Below are positions 27,160-35,406 of a DNA stretch of 38,554 bases, in pieces. Source of the DNA: Rickettsia typhi (lineage in GTDB: Bacteria > Pseudomonadota > Alphaproteobacteria > Rickettsiales > UBA1997); the NCBI GenBank assembly GCA_945862535.1, contig CAMAYG010000004.1:1-38554 (forward strand), read 5' to 3'. Each line of letters starts with the position of its first letter. The first letter of the stretch is position 1. The translations under genes were made by a program, and so were the position numbers. The notes beneath the pieces are model-generated. The model was given only the letters and a program-made list of their open reading frames with translations. It was not told the DNA's origin and did no database searches.

Positions 27160-28167
27160 ATGCAAAATAGCGAAATTTTTGCCAAAGAAGTTTTTTGCTT
27201 CGAGTCGGTAGGAAATAAAATCAGCTCAGCATTTTTTGCGAAAAAACTGCATCATGCCATAATTCTTGTTGGGCCAAAGTCAACAGGCAAAGCATCTTTT
27301 GCTAAAGATTTAGCCATCGAGCTTTTGAAATCTAGCCCCAAAGATGGCAATAATGGGGCGGAAAATAACTTTGTTAACACCAATCAGCACCCCGATCTTA
27401 AAATTATTGTTGCCGAGGGCTTAAGCAATACGATTAAAGTTAATCAAATAAGAGGAGAAGGTGGCGATAAAGACGATTCGCTAATTTATTTTCTTAATCA
27501 AACCCCGTCAATTGCTAGTTGTAAATTTGCGATTATTGATGCAATTGACGAGGCTAATATTAATGCCAGTAATAGCTTATTAAAAACCCTAGAAGAGCCG
27601 TTGCCAAATAATTTTCTAATTTTAATTGCCCATAACGAAAGCAAAATATTGGCAACGATTAAATCTAGATGCCTATTGATTCGAATGCCAATTATCGACA
27701 GCGAAACATTTCTTAAAACCCTCTCGCTAAAAAGGCCAAATATTAACCGTAAAGATCTCGATTTATTAAAGGAAATTACTGCAAATGCCTTAGGGGAGGC
27801 AATAGAAAATTATCAAGAATATCCCAAGATTTACAGCTATTTAATTGAAGATTTAGTTGCTGGAATTATTAGTGCGAAGTTGCTAGAAAAAACTACTAAT
27901 AAAGATTTTAACTTAGATAATGTGGCAAAGCTGGTGAATTTCTTATTTAGCAGAATGTTGCTTTTTTATGAATGCAATAGTAAGTTAATCAAATTTAACT
28001 CTTACCAACAAGAAATATTGCTCTTTGTTAAAATTAGCAGTCGACAAAATTTACAGCAAATTTTTGCCAATATTAGCAAAATAAACAAAATCTTTGTCGA
28101 TACCAAAAGGTTAAATCTCGATCGCAGATTAGCAGTAATCAATATTTTTAATCTTATTAATTCATGA
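27160..28167 (+). CDS. holB: DNA polymerase III subunit delta'
   Basis: Delta' is the stator of the clamp loader. The 335-residue protein has a P-loop-like GPKSTGKASFA (38-48), the helix NASNSLLKTLEEP and the SRC motif in ATIKSRCLLIRMP, which contacts the neighbouring ATP site. The four zinc-binding cysteines found between the P-loop and the next strand in E. coli delta' are absent; that part is instead NNGAENNFVNTNQHPDLK. Length is normal. Its stop overlaps the anmK start by four bases (ATGA), suggesting coupled translation. Confidence 0.9.
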   Translation: MQNSEIFAKEVFCFESVGNKISSAFFAKKLHHAIILVGPKSTGKASFAKDLAIELLKSSPKDGNNGAENNFVNTNQHPDLKIIVAEGLSNTIKVNQIRGEGGDKDDSLIYFLNQTPSIASCKFAIIDAIDEANINASNSLLKTLEEPLPNNFLILIAHNESKILATIKSRCLLIRMPIIDSETFLKTLSLKRPNINRKDLDLLKEITANALGEAIENYQEYPKIYSYLIEDLVAGIISAKLLEKTTNKDFNLDNVAKLVNFLFSRMLLFYECNSKLIKFNSYQQEILLFVKISSRQNLQQIFANISKINKIFVDTKRLNLDRRLAVINIFNLINS

Positions 28168-29330
28168 AACATCAAGAAAACATTACCGCAATTGGGCTTA
28201 TGAGTGGCACATCGCTAGATGGAGTTGATATCGCCGTCATTAATAGCAACGGCGAAGACAATATTAACATTATCGCCCGCGACTATTATAAATTCTCGCC
28301 AGAATTAAGAAAAAAAATATCTTCGGTTATTTCCAGCAAAGAGAATCTTGCAACAATTAAGCTGGTCGAGCAAGAATTTACTAAGCTTAATGGCGGTATC
28401 GTCAATGATTTTTGTTTAAAAAATAATCTTGCTGGCAATGTTGATATTATTGGTTTTCACGGTCAAACCATCTATCACAATAGTGCAGAAAAAATTTCGT
28501 GGCAAATTGGCGATTGTCAGTTGCTAGCAAGCCTTACAGGGAAAAAGGTTGTTGGCAATTTTCGTAATGCCGATCTCATCAACGGGGGCAAGGGTGCTCC
28601 GCTAGTGCCAATTTATCATTTTTATTTAGCTAATGAAATTAGAAAATTACAAAATGGCTCTACAACAAAAGCTATTGCCATTGTCAATATTGGTGGAATT
28701 TCTAATATTAGCTATTGCGAAGAATCTTTAAGAACATTGCAGGCAAGCGATATTTGCTTCGGCAATAGCCTATTCGACGACCTTGTTTCTTCAGGCAATC
28801 TGGGGGATTTCGATTTAGACGGCAAAATAACTCTTAGCGGTAAAGTTGATTACGATATTGCTAATAAAATTCTGGAGCAACCAATATTTTCCTTGTCTTA
28901 TCCGATTTCTTTCGATCGCAACGATTTTAATTTTATTATTAAATTTTTAGAGCCAATTACTATTGCCGATAAATTGGCAACCATTGCCTTTGTTTATGCT
29001 AAGCAATTAGCAAATTTTCTTAAGACGGAAAAGTTATTGCCAAATATGGTGCTTTTCTGCGGTGGTGGCAGAAAAAATATTGGCTTAATTAAAGCGGTAG
29101 CAGATTATTTTCAATCGCTTGCAGAACTCAGAAACATTGCCCTCGCCGATATCGACGATATTAGCTCGGGTTTTAATTTTAATGGCGATTCTTTAGAGGC
29201 GGAGGCCTTTGCCTTTTTAGCCATTAGGTCTTTAAAAGATTTGCCAATTAGCTTTCCTTTAACTACTGGTGTTTTAAGGCCAACAGTTGGTGGGACGGTT
29301 TTTGCCCCCCCTTTGTCCCACCCAGTATAA
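28164..29330 (+). CDS. anmK: Anhydro-N-acetylmuramic acid kinase
   Basis: AnmK phosphorylates and hydrates 1,6-anhydro-MurNAc during peptidoglycan recycling in the cytoplasm. The 388-residue protein carries the nucleotide-binding start GLMSGTSLDGVDIAVI (11-26), GFHGQTIYH near 98, GNFRNADLINGGKGAPLVP near 132-150, and NIGGISNISY near 175. The C-terminal segment VLFCGGGRKNIGLI fits the second ATPase half. Length is normal. It implies a cell wall with turnover, unlike wall-less relatives. It overlaps holB by four bases. Confidence 0.95.
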   Translation: MKHQENITAIGLMSGTSLDGVDIAVINSNGEDNINIIARDYYKFSPELRKKISSVISSKENLATIKLVEQEFTKLNGGIVNDFCLKNNLAGNVDIIGFHGQTIYHNSAEKISWQIGDCQLLASLTGKKVVGNFRNADLINGGKGAPLVPIYHFYLANEIRKLQNGSTTKAIAIVNIGGISNISYCEESLRTLQASDICFGNSLFDDLVSSGNLGDFDLDGKITLSGKVDYDIANKILEQPIFSLSYPISFDRNDFNFIIKFLEPITIADKLATIAFVYAKQLANFLKTEKLLPNMVLFCGGGRKNIGLIKAVADYFQSLAELRNIALADIDDISSGFNFNGDSLEAEAFAFLAIRSLKDLPISFPLTTGVLRPTVGGTVFAPPLSHPV

Positions 29331-29356
29331 TTTCTTTATAATTTACTTTTATTAAA

Positions 29357-30145
29357 ATGGCCGAGGATTATTCAAAAATTATTACTTTATTTTTTCTGGG
29401 TCTTGGAGGGTCTTTTTCTCATTGTATTTTTATGTGTTCGCCCTTTGTTTTTACTCAGATCGGCTTTAAATTAGAAGGTTACAGCCAAGATTTTGGCTTT
29501 GTTTCTCGTTTAAAAGTTGCTGGCTTGCTTCCGTATCATTTTGGCAGAATAACTTCTTATTGCTTTATTGCTGGAATGGTCAATATTATTGGTTATTCAA
29601 TAAAAGATAATTTGGTATTTAAAATTATCACGGCTTCGATCTTATTAATTTTGGCAATGTTTTTTTTGTTAAAATTTCTTGAAAACTTTAAATTAACCTT
29701 TTTAATTAAGAGGAAGATGCATAAATTCGCAGAACTTTATGGTTTTGATAAATTTCTAGCTATTTTTAGGCAGAAACTATTAAAAATAGCCAATGTTCAG
29801 GGTTTGGTTAATAGATTTATTTACAATTTTCTACTACCCAGGAAGTCTTTACAGAATTTATTAAAATCAAATAATAAGTTTGCAAATTATTTTGTAGGAG
29901 TTATTTTAGGTTTCTTACCATGTGGCTTAATTTATATGGCTCTAGTAATTGTTGCAAATTTCCATAATGTATTTTTGGCAATGGTTGGAATGTTGGCATT
30001 TGGTTTTGCAACGGCTCCAGCACTAGTAATTGCCGGCTATTTTGGCACAAATAAATTTATGTTGCAATATCCAAAAATAAACAACTTATTCTTACTAATT
30101 AATATATTAATGCTAATATTTATCAGTTATCAAATTATTTACTAA
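29357..30145 (+). CDS. UreH-type membrane protein (TauE/SafE-like), probable cbb3 oxidase biogenesis factor
   Basis: The 262-residue protein has about six hydrophobic segments and the hallmarks of the UreH-like family (cytochrome c biogenesis transmembrane region): [10 protein letters not shown] near the start (H22, C23, C27) and [12 protein letters not shown] in the second half (about 190-201). A charged loop of about 60 residues ([14 protein letters not shown] onward) separates the halves, longer than usual. Family members next to ccoGHIS genes are thought to help copper handling or maturation of cbb3 oxidases. Its stop lies one base before the ccoN start, which supports that role here. Function is inferred from context. 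Confidence 0.75.
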   Translation: MAEDYSKIITLFFLGLGGSFSHCIFMCSPFVFTQIGFKLEGYSQDFGFVSRLKVAGLLPYHFGRITSYCFIAGMVNIIGYSIKDNLVFKIITASILLILAMFFLLKFLENFKLTFLIKRKMHKFAELYGFDKFLAIFRQKLLKIANVQGLVNRFIYNFLLPRKSLQNLLKSNNKFANYFVGVILGFLPCGLIYMALVIVANFHNVFLAMVGMLAFGFATAPALVIAGYFGTNKFMLQYPKINNLFLLINILMLIFISYQIIY

Positions 30146-30146
30146 A

Positions 30147-31619
30147 ATGCTTAATAAAACTTTAAAACAACATCAGTCGAGTAATAGTCGTTTTTATCAA
30201 GAATTTTACAATTACCATATTGTCAAATTATTCACTGTTGCCACAATGTTTTGGGCGATTTTTGGCTTGTCTATGGGTGTTATTATCGCACTGCAATTAG
30301 CATTTCCAGCCCTAAATTTTAACTCAGAATTTACAACATTTGGTCGCCTTCGTCCAATGCACACTTCTGCGGTTATTTTTGCTTTTGGCGGTAATGCTCT
30401 TTTTGCTACTAGCCTCTTTGTTGTGCAAAGAACTTGTGCTACTCGTCTTTGGGGCGGGAAAAATCTGCTTAATTTTATTTTTTGGGGTTATCAGCTTTTC
30501 TTAATTCTTGCCTCTACCGGTTATTTATTTGGTATTACTCAAGCTAAAGAATATGCCGAGCCAGAATGGTATGCAGATTTGCTATTGCTTGTTGTTTGGG
30601 TTGCCTATTTCGTTGTATTCATTATGACAATCAAAAATCGTCGCGAGCCCCATATCTATGTTGCTAACTGGTTTTATTTAGCATTTATCGTAACTGTTGC
30701 CATTCTTCATATCGTTAATAATTTAGCTATTCCAACCTCTATTGACGGCACTAGTAGTTACCCGATTTTTGGCGGAGTCCAGAGTGCCATGATCCAATGG
30801 TGGTATGGTCATAATGCTGTTGGCTTCTTTCTTACGGCAGGCTTTATTGGCATGATGTATTATTTTGTGCCAAAAAGAGCCGAAATGCCCGTATATTCTT
30901 ACCGCTTGTCAATTCTCCATTTTTGGTCGCTAATATTTATCTATATCTGGGCCGGTCCCCATCACTTGCATTATACTTCTTTGCCAGATTGGGTTCAGAC
31001 TCTCGGTATGACATTTTCTATTATGCTTTGGATGCCATCTTGGGGCGGGATGATTAACGGAATTATGACTCTTTCCGGAGCTTGGCACAAGTTGCAAGAA
31101 GATGCGGTGCTTAGGTTTCTTATTACTGCGGTAGCATTTTACGGGATGAGTACTTTCGAGGGACCGTTAATGGCGATTCGCAGTGTCAATTCTTTGTCGC
31201 ATTATACCGATTGGACGATAGGCCATGTCCATTCTGGAGCATTGGGCTGGGTTGCTCTAATTACCTTTGGCTCGATTTATCATTTAGTGCCAGTTCTATG
31301 GAAAAGGAAAGATCTATATTCAAAAAAATTAGTTGAAATACATTTTTGGCTTGCAACAATAGGAATTGTTCTTTACATTGTTGCAATGTGGATTGCGGGT
31401 GTTACTCAGGGGTTAATGTGGCGAGCTTTTGATAAAATGGGCTTCTTGCAATATTCTTTTATTGAAACCGTTGTCGCCTTGCATCCGATGTATGTTACTC
31501 GGGCTATTGGTGGCTTGTTTTTCCTTGTTGGTGCAATAATTATGTGCTACAATCTTTACAAAACTGTTAAAAGCTCTGACGATGCTAATTCTGTCATTGG
31601 CAATTCTGCCGATAGGTAA
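30147..31619 (+). CDS. ccoN: cbb3-type cytochrome c oxidase subunit I
   Basis: CcoN is the catalytic subunit of the high-affinity cbb3 oxidase, holding heme b and the heme b3-CuB site. The 490-residue protein has about 12 membrane segments. Visible ligands are H72 ([11 protein letters not shown]), H222 ([10 protein letters not shown]), Y266 with H272 and H273 ([12 protein letters not shown]) and the histidines 360 and 362 ([10 protein letters not shown]). The spacing of H222, Y266, H272 and H273 agrees with the cross-linked His-Tyr and CuB ligands of the Pseudomonas stutzeri enzyme. All key residues are present, so the protein should be active. The expected ccoO, ccoQ and ccoP do not follow; a SPOR lipoprotein gene comes next after 118 bases. 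Confidence 0.96.
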   Translation: MLNKTLKQHQSSNSRFYQEFYNYHIVKLFTVATMFWAIFGLSMGVIIALQLAFPALNFNSEFTTFGRLRPMHTSAVIFAFGGNALFATSLFVVQRTCATRLWGGKNLLNFIFWGYQLFLILASTGYLFGITQAKEYAEPEWYADLLLLVVWVAYFVVFIMTIKNRREPHIYVANWFYLAFIVTVAILHIVNNLAIPTSIDGTSSYPIFGGVQSAMIQWWYGHNAVGFFLTAGFIGMMYYFVPKRAEMPVYSYRLSILHFWSLIFIYIWAGPHHLHYTSLPDWVQTLGMTFSIMLWMPSWGGMINGIMTLSGAWHKLQEDAVLRFLITAVAFYGMSTFEGPLMAIRSVNSLSHYTDWTIGHVHSGALGWVALITFGSIYHLVPVLWKRKDLYSKKLVEIHFWLATIGIVLYIVAMWIAGVTQGLMWRAFDKMGFLQYSFIETVVALHPMYVTRAIGGLFFLVGAIIMCYNLYKTVKSSDDANSVIGNSADR

Positions 31620-31737
31620 AATGCTAATTAACAAGTCTTAGTTGCGGTAATATCACTAGTCAATTTTTTTCGATCCAAGCCTTTAAATAGCAAGATCTGA
31701 CCGTATTATAGAATTATTAACTATTAAAAAATTATCA

Positions 31738-32637
31738 ATGTTTCGTCTTTCATTAAAAATAACCTTTTCGCTTTTGTTGCTTCTGCTAGCATCTTGCGGA
31801 AGTGGCAGTCAGAATCAAAAAATTAAAATCAGACTATTAGATCTTAACGGCAAGCCAAAAAGGGCTCAGGTTAAAACCTTAAAATTCAATCAGCAAATCC
31901 TTACCCAAATTGCCGAAGCAGAAAAGGACGGCACTATTGGTAGTGTGAACTTCGAAGATCGTTCTACCGCCTCTAATCATTTTCCAAAGCTCAAAAATGG
32001 CGATTCTGCTATCGACAATAACAATCAAATCAACAAAATCAACTCAGATGCCAATGCCGATTTTGGCAAATTCTCGTCGGACAACCTAGATAATATTTTT
32101 GCAAATAAAGACCAGAATATCAAACTTCAACCATCTGCCGATGTTAAAATTAGTAGTGGCGATTTAAGTGTGATGCCTAAGCAAAACGGCAATAAAACTC
32201 ATAAAATTAAGCCGTCAAATAAAATTCAAGAAATACCAACGAGTATCGAAGCCGAAGCTCAGCAACCAATAGACTTTAAGAGCTCGTCAGAAGAATTAAC
32301 TAAAGTCGAAGAAGGTGGGTTTGGCAAGGTCAAGAATCGTAGCAGGAACATTGTTTTAAAGCCAGAGATTGAAGAAAAGAACAATAATCGCTTTAATTTT
32401 AATGGCTCCAATGGTCAAAAAAACAAAATTCAAATCGGGGTGTTTAGTGATATAAAAAATGCTAAGCAGGCTCTTGCTAAGAATAAGAAATTTGGTAATG
32501 CCAAAATTATAAGTGCCAAAAACGGCAGTAAAATTAGCTATAAAGTAGTAATCGGCCCTTTTAAAAACAATGCCCAAACATTAAATACTGCCGAGAAAAT
32601 CAAGAAGGCAGGGGGTGATGCGGTATTGGTGAATTAG
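31738..32637 (+). CDS. SPOR-domain lipoprotein
   Basis: A 299-residue protein with a lipoprotein signal (MFRLSLKITFSLLLLLLASC, lipidated Cys20) and a long Asn/Ser/Lys-rich, probably disordered middle (about 60-220). The C-terminal domain at about 225-299 is a SPOR domain: IQIGVFSDIKNAKQAL, then AKIISAKNGSKISYKVVIGPF and a final helix KIKKAGGDAVLV. SPOR domains bind denuded glycan strands, usually at the division site. The first part of the mature protein (IKIRLLDLNGKPKRAQVKTL) resembles the N-terminal region of RlpA-type or other SPOR lipoproteins only loosely. No RlpA double-psi barrel is seen. It is followed by another lipoprotein gene 25 bases downstream. Confidence 0.85.
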   Translation: MFRLSLKITFSLLLLLLASCGSGSQNQKIKIRLLDLNGKPKRAQVKTLKFNQQILTQIAEAEKDGTIGSVNFEDRSTASNHFPKLKNGDSAIDNNNQINKINSDANADFGKFSSDNLDNIFANKDQNIKLQPSADVKISSGDLSVMPKQNGNKTHKIKPSNKIQEIPTSIEAEAQQPIDFKSSSEELTKVEEGGFGKVKNRSRNIVLKPEIEEKNNNRFNFNGSNGQKNKIQIGVFSDIKNAKQALAKNKKFGNAKIISAKNGSKISYKVVIGPFKNNAQTLNTAEKIKKAGGDAVLVN

Positions 32638-32662
32638 CTTAATAATAATTAATATTTTCAAA

Positions 32663-33307
32663 ATGAACTGCATTTTAAAAAAAATTATCAATTTAAAAAA
32701 TATTATTAATCAGGCTAGGTTTCTAGTAATTCTTTGCCTCGTCTTGACGGTTGTTGGTTGTAAAGTTTTTTCAACCAACCCTGTTGTTGATATTAATAAG
32801 AATTATCGTAAAAAATATGCCCAAGATTTTAAAATTATCGACAGAGAATTTCAGCTCAAAGTTAAAAATAAAGACTCCGCTAAGACAAAAAAAGACAAAA
32901 AATTCTATCGCCAAGTCAAAAACCGCAAAGATATTGCTTCCTTAGAGCAGATATTAGCAGAGAATCAGGAAGATATTAAGCAATATGTTGCAGGAGAGCA
33001 ATATTTTCCTTTTGTCGAATCAGAGGGCTATAATGTCTATAATCAGGCAAATTCTAATTTATTATCGCAACAAGAACTAACAAATAATTTTGTTTTACAT
33101 TATTATCAGGTAAATTACGGGCCTTTTGTTGACAGTAACAATCCTTTTGACAGCATTAAAGTTTTGGCTAAAAAACAAGAAGAGCCTAAGGAATATCAAA
33201 TTCCTGCACAAGAGATTATTTCTGCAAATATTAGCGAAATAGCCAATAAGAAAGCGAAACCTAATAACGAAAATACAATTAAAATTATTGAAGAACTAGA
33301 CAAATAA
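32663..33307 (+). CDS. Putative lipoprotein of unknown function
   Basis: A 214-residue protein with a signal segment (FLVILCLVLTVVGC) and probable lipidated Cys in VVGCKVF near residue 33. The mature part begins with a basic stretch (NYRKKYAQDFKIIDREF) and has an aromatic-rich centre (GEQYFPFVESEGYNVYNQ, LHYYQVNYGPFV) and a charged tail ending IIEELDK. I recognise no family. It follows the SPOR lipoprotein by 25 bases, so both are probably one envelope transcript; a peptidoglycan- or division-related role is only inferred from this neighbour. Confidence 0.65.
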   Translation: MNCILKKIINLKNIINQARFLVILCLVLTVVGCKVFSTNPVVDINKNYRKKYAQDFKIIDREFQLKVKNKDSAKTKKDKKFYRQVKNRKDIASLEQILAENQEDIKQYVAGEQYFPFVESEGYNVYNQANSNLLSQQELTNNFVLHYYQVNYGPFVDSNNPFDSIKVLAKKQEEPKEYQIPAQEIISANISEIANKKAKPNNENTIKIIEELDK

Positions 33308-34237
33308 CATCTATAACTCTAACGACAATCTCTAAACTATGGAAACAACAATCAAGTCCGTATCACAATCTTCTTAGTAATTTAACCAAGGTCAACATAT
33401 CTAAAGACCTAACAATTTGCTCAGATAATTCAGAAGAAAGCGATATTATTGCGACAATTGACTTTTTCTTCGAGAGACGGATATCTTATTGATCTTTTTG
33501 ATAATAGCTTACCAAGCGGAAAACCAAAAATTAAAATGGAAGAAGAATTGCAATCCTGGAATAAAGATCGTAGTATAAAAGGAAAAGACTTTTCTTGGGA
33601 TAATTTATCATTTCCAAACAAGGGTAAGTTGGCTTTTACAGCTTGGTCTTGTTTCATCTATTTACAAAAAAGATAAAGAAAAATTTATTTCAGCTAAAGA
33701 TGCTGAGGAATTTAGAGATTTTTTAGCTGAAAACAAGCAATTAAGCCTTGATAGCGAAATTGTTGTTTTTAAAATAGTCAACTTAGATATGAATTCCTGC
33801 ATTCACGAAGCCGTGGCTTGTTTTAAAAACGGTGATGCATTTGTTTTTGATCCTGACTCGGGGGATTGTCGAAAGTAAATTTTTTGCCATTGCAAGTAAA
33901 GAAAACCTTGCCCCTGCTATTAAGAAGTCGAAGTATCTAGATTTGCTAAAGTATTTGGATGATGTTAGTGTTGAAGATCTGGGTAGATTAAAAATTCTAG
34001 AAATTACAGTGTTTATAGCCCAGAAGACATCCGAAATTCTATTGTCTATGATTTAAATTTCGTTTTAATTTGCCCAATGGCGAAGAAAAAGAAATTGATT
34101 TATCTCCAGAGTTTTTATGTAGACACTCTGCAACCTATCTTTTCAATAATCAAGAAATTTTAAATCAAAAAATTGCCGAAATTGAGGCAAAAAGAGGTCA
34201 AAACTTTGGAGGCTGGTAGGGCTAGGAAGTATAATTA
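33307..34237 (+). pseudogene. Decayed gene with five frame changes; possible papain-like (C58/YopT-type) protease remnant
   Basis: Six consecutive pieces of protein-like sequence lie in changing frames. Order: frame 1 (…ISKDLTICSDNSEESD), frame 2 from about 33465 (SSRDGYLIDLFDNSLPSG), frame 3 from about 33632 (LGLVSSIYKKDKEKFISAKD), frame 1 from about 33858 (IVESKFFAIASKENLAPAIK), frame 3 from about 33986 (NYSVYSPEDIRNSIVYDL), frame 2 from about 34061 (NLPNGEEKEIDLSPEF to the stop at 34235). Most breaks fall in A, T or G runs. Repaired, the protein would have about 300 residues. HEAVACFKNGDAFVFDPDSG (from 33804) has a His and an Asp 15 residues apart, as in C58 cysteine proteases; no matching catalytic Cys is evident. 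A likely start is ATG 33339. Confidence 0.7.
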
Positions 34238-34273
34238 ATCAGCAAAGAGTAGGGGCAGAGAAGGTATTGTTGC

Positions 34274-34292
34274 GCTACAATGTAGCATTTTT
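34274..34292 (+). terminator. Candidate short terminator hairpin
   Basis: GCTACA (34274-34279) pairs with TGTAGC (34281-34286) and is followed by ATTTTT. The stem is short with a tiny loop, so strength is doubtful. It sits downstream of the pseudogene. Confidence 0.3.
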
Positions 34293-34316
34293 GGCACCGT
34301 GCATATATTTAAAATA

Positions 34317-34369
34317 ATTCTAGCGGCATATTTCCGAGATAAAAACCTTCAGAAATATGTCGCTAGAAT
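34317..34369. repeat. 18-bp inverted repeat (hairpin) between converging genes
   Basis: ATTCTAGCGGCATATTTC at 34317-34334 is the reverse complement of 34352-34369 with one mismatch, separated by 17 bases. It lies between the pseudogene and the convergent gene ending at 34414. There is no long T run on either side. It could be a bidirectional terminator, a palindromic repeat insertion or a small mobile remnant. Confidence 0.8.
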
Positions 34370-34413
34370 TTGCTGGCTAATGATTTCTTGGCATCGAAAA
34401 ATATCGATTACGA

Positions 34414-35313
34414 TTAGAATGTTAAGCAACAAGATCTATCTTGTCGTCGCCTTTGTTGTAAACGAGCAGAGGCTTCAACTCTAATGTGATTTGCAGAGGG
34501 GGTGTCTGATGTTTCTTTTTTCACAGACTCAACTTTTTTCTCGGGGCATTTTATTGGCCTTTCTCTGATCTGTTCGTTGTATTTTTTAATAAAATCAAAA
34601 AAGTCTTCTTTATTTCCTAGTGCTTCTTGTTTTATACGGGCTTCTGCTAATTGTTCATCTGTTGTTGGAATATTTTGTTTGCTTTCCGCTAATAGCTTTT
34701 CATGTAACTCTTGTGGGTTTTCACATTCTTTTGCAATAAACATATCAAGAGACATTGCTATGAGAGTTTTACGGTCATGGTCATAGTAATATGCTTTACC
34801 ATTTTCTGCTCTATAGTTTATGTGATTAAAAGCACGAATTTCGCTTACTCTTAATAGTCTTTTTTGTTCATTATTATCATATACAAAGTATCTATAATTT
34901 TGAGCCTTGTCGTAGCTTTCTGTCAGTAGTTGCGGAATAAAAATCTCTTCTTTTACATTTTCATTATTGTATCCTCGTTCGGTCGAAAAAAGATTTTCAA
35001 GTTCTGATGGAGGCAAATCGTCGAAGAGGCCTTTAGGAACTACTCCTCCTTGACTAATCATCATATTAATCATATCAGATCTTTTGCCAGGGTGAAGAAG
35101 ATGTGCGCGTTGAATAAGAAGATCGTAGGTTAATTCTGGTTCGACATGCTTAATTATTTCTACTTCCTCTGAAGCTATTTTTGCATATTCCGGACATATA
35201 TTTGAGAATTTTTTGAGTAATTCATTATGCCGTTCTTGCATTTGTATCTTTTTAGCTTCTATCTCGTATTGTTGTTGATTAATATCTTGATTTTGTTTTA
35301 TATTTTTTTCCAT
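34414..35313 (-). CDS. Hypothetical protein with CaaX-like C-terminus, candidate effector
   Basis: The 299-residue protein starts at an ATG, has no signal peptide and no membrane segment. The head (about 1-40) is Gln/Glu/Lys-rich and likely a coiled coil. The central part is soluble, with the segments LTYDLLIQRAHLLHPGKR and NYRYFVYDNNEQKRLLRV, and is unlike any family I know. The last residues are RLQQRRRQDRSCCLTF: a polybasic run, two cysteines, and Cys-Leu-Thr-Phe at the extreme end. This is the layout of a eukaryotic CaaX prenylation signal (terminal Phe favours geranylgeranylation), a device known from Legionella effectors such as AnkB. Bacteria lack the prenyltransferase, so the motif would act only in a host. 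Function otherwise unknown; the motif may be chance. Confidence 0.6.
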   Translation of the reverse strand: MEKNIKQNQDINQQQYEIEAKKIQMQERHNELLKKFSNICPEYAKIASEEVEIIKHVEPELTYDLLIQRAHLLHPGKRSDMINMMISQGGVVPKGLFDDLPPSELENLFSTERGYNNENVKEEIFIPQLLTESYDKAQNYRYFVYDNNEQKRLLRVSEIRAFNHINYRAENGKAYYYDHDRKTLIAMSLDMFIAKECENPQELHEKLLAESKQNIPTTDEQLAEARIKQEALGNKEDFFDFIKKYNEQIRERPIKCPEKKVESVKKETSDTPSANHIRVEASARLQQRRRQDRSCCLTF

Positions 35314-35406
35314 TATATATGATGGTTGAGTAGATTAAAGTTTTTGATTATTCTTGTAGGATAAAATTTTATTTATATCCTACGGAGTTAGAATAAAAAT
35401 ATTTTT

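Noticed and set aside
31620..31737. Remnant of ccoO after ccoN
   Set aside because: The 118-base spacer has no CcoO-like sequence in any frame that I can see.
34299..34484. Plus-strand open frame over the 34317-34369 hairpin
   Set aside because: It spans an inverted repeat and the 3' end of the minus-strand gene; no protein-like signal.
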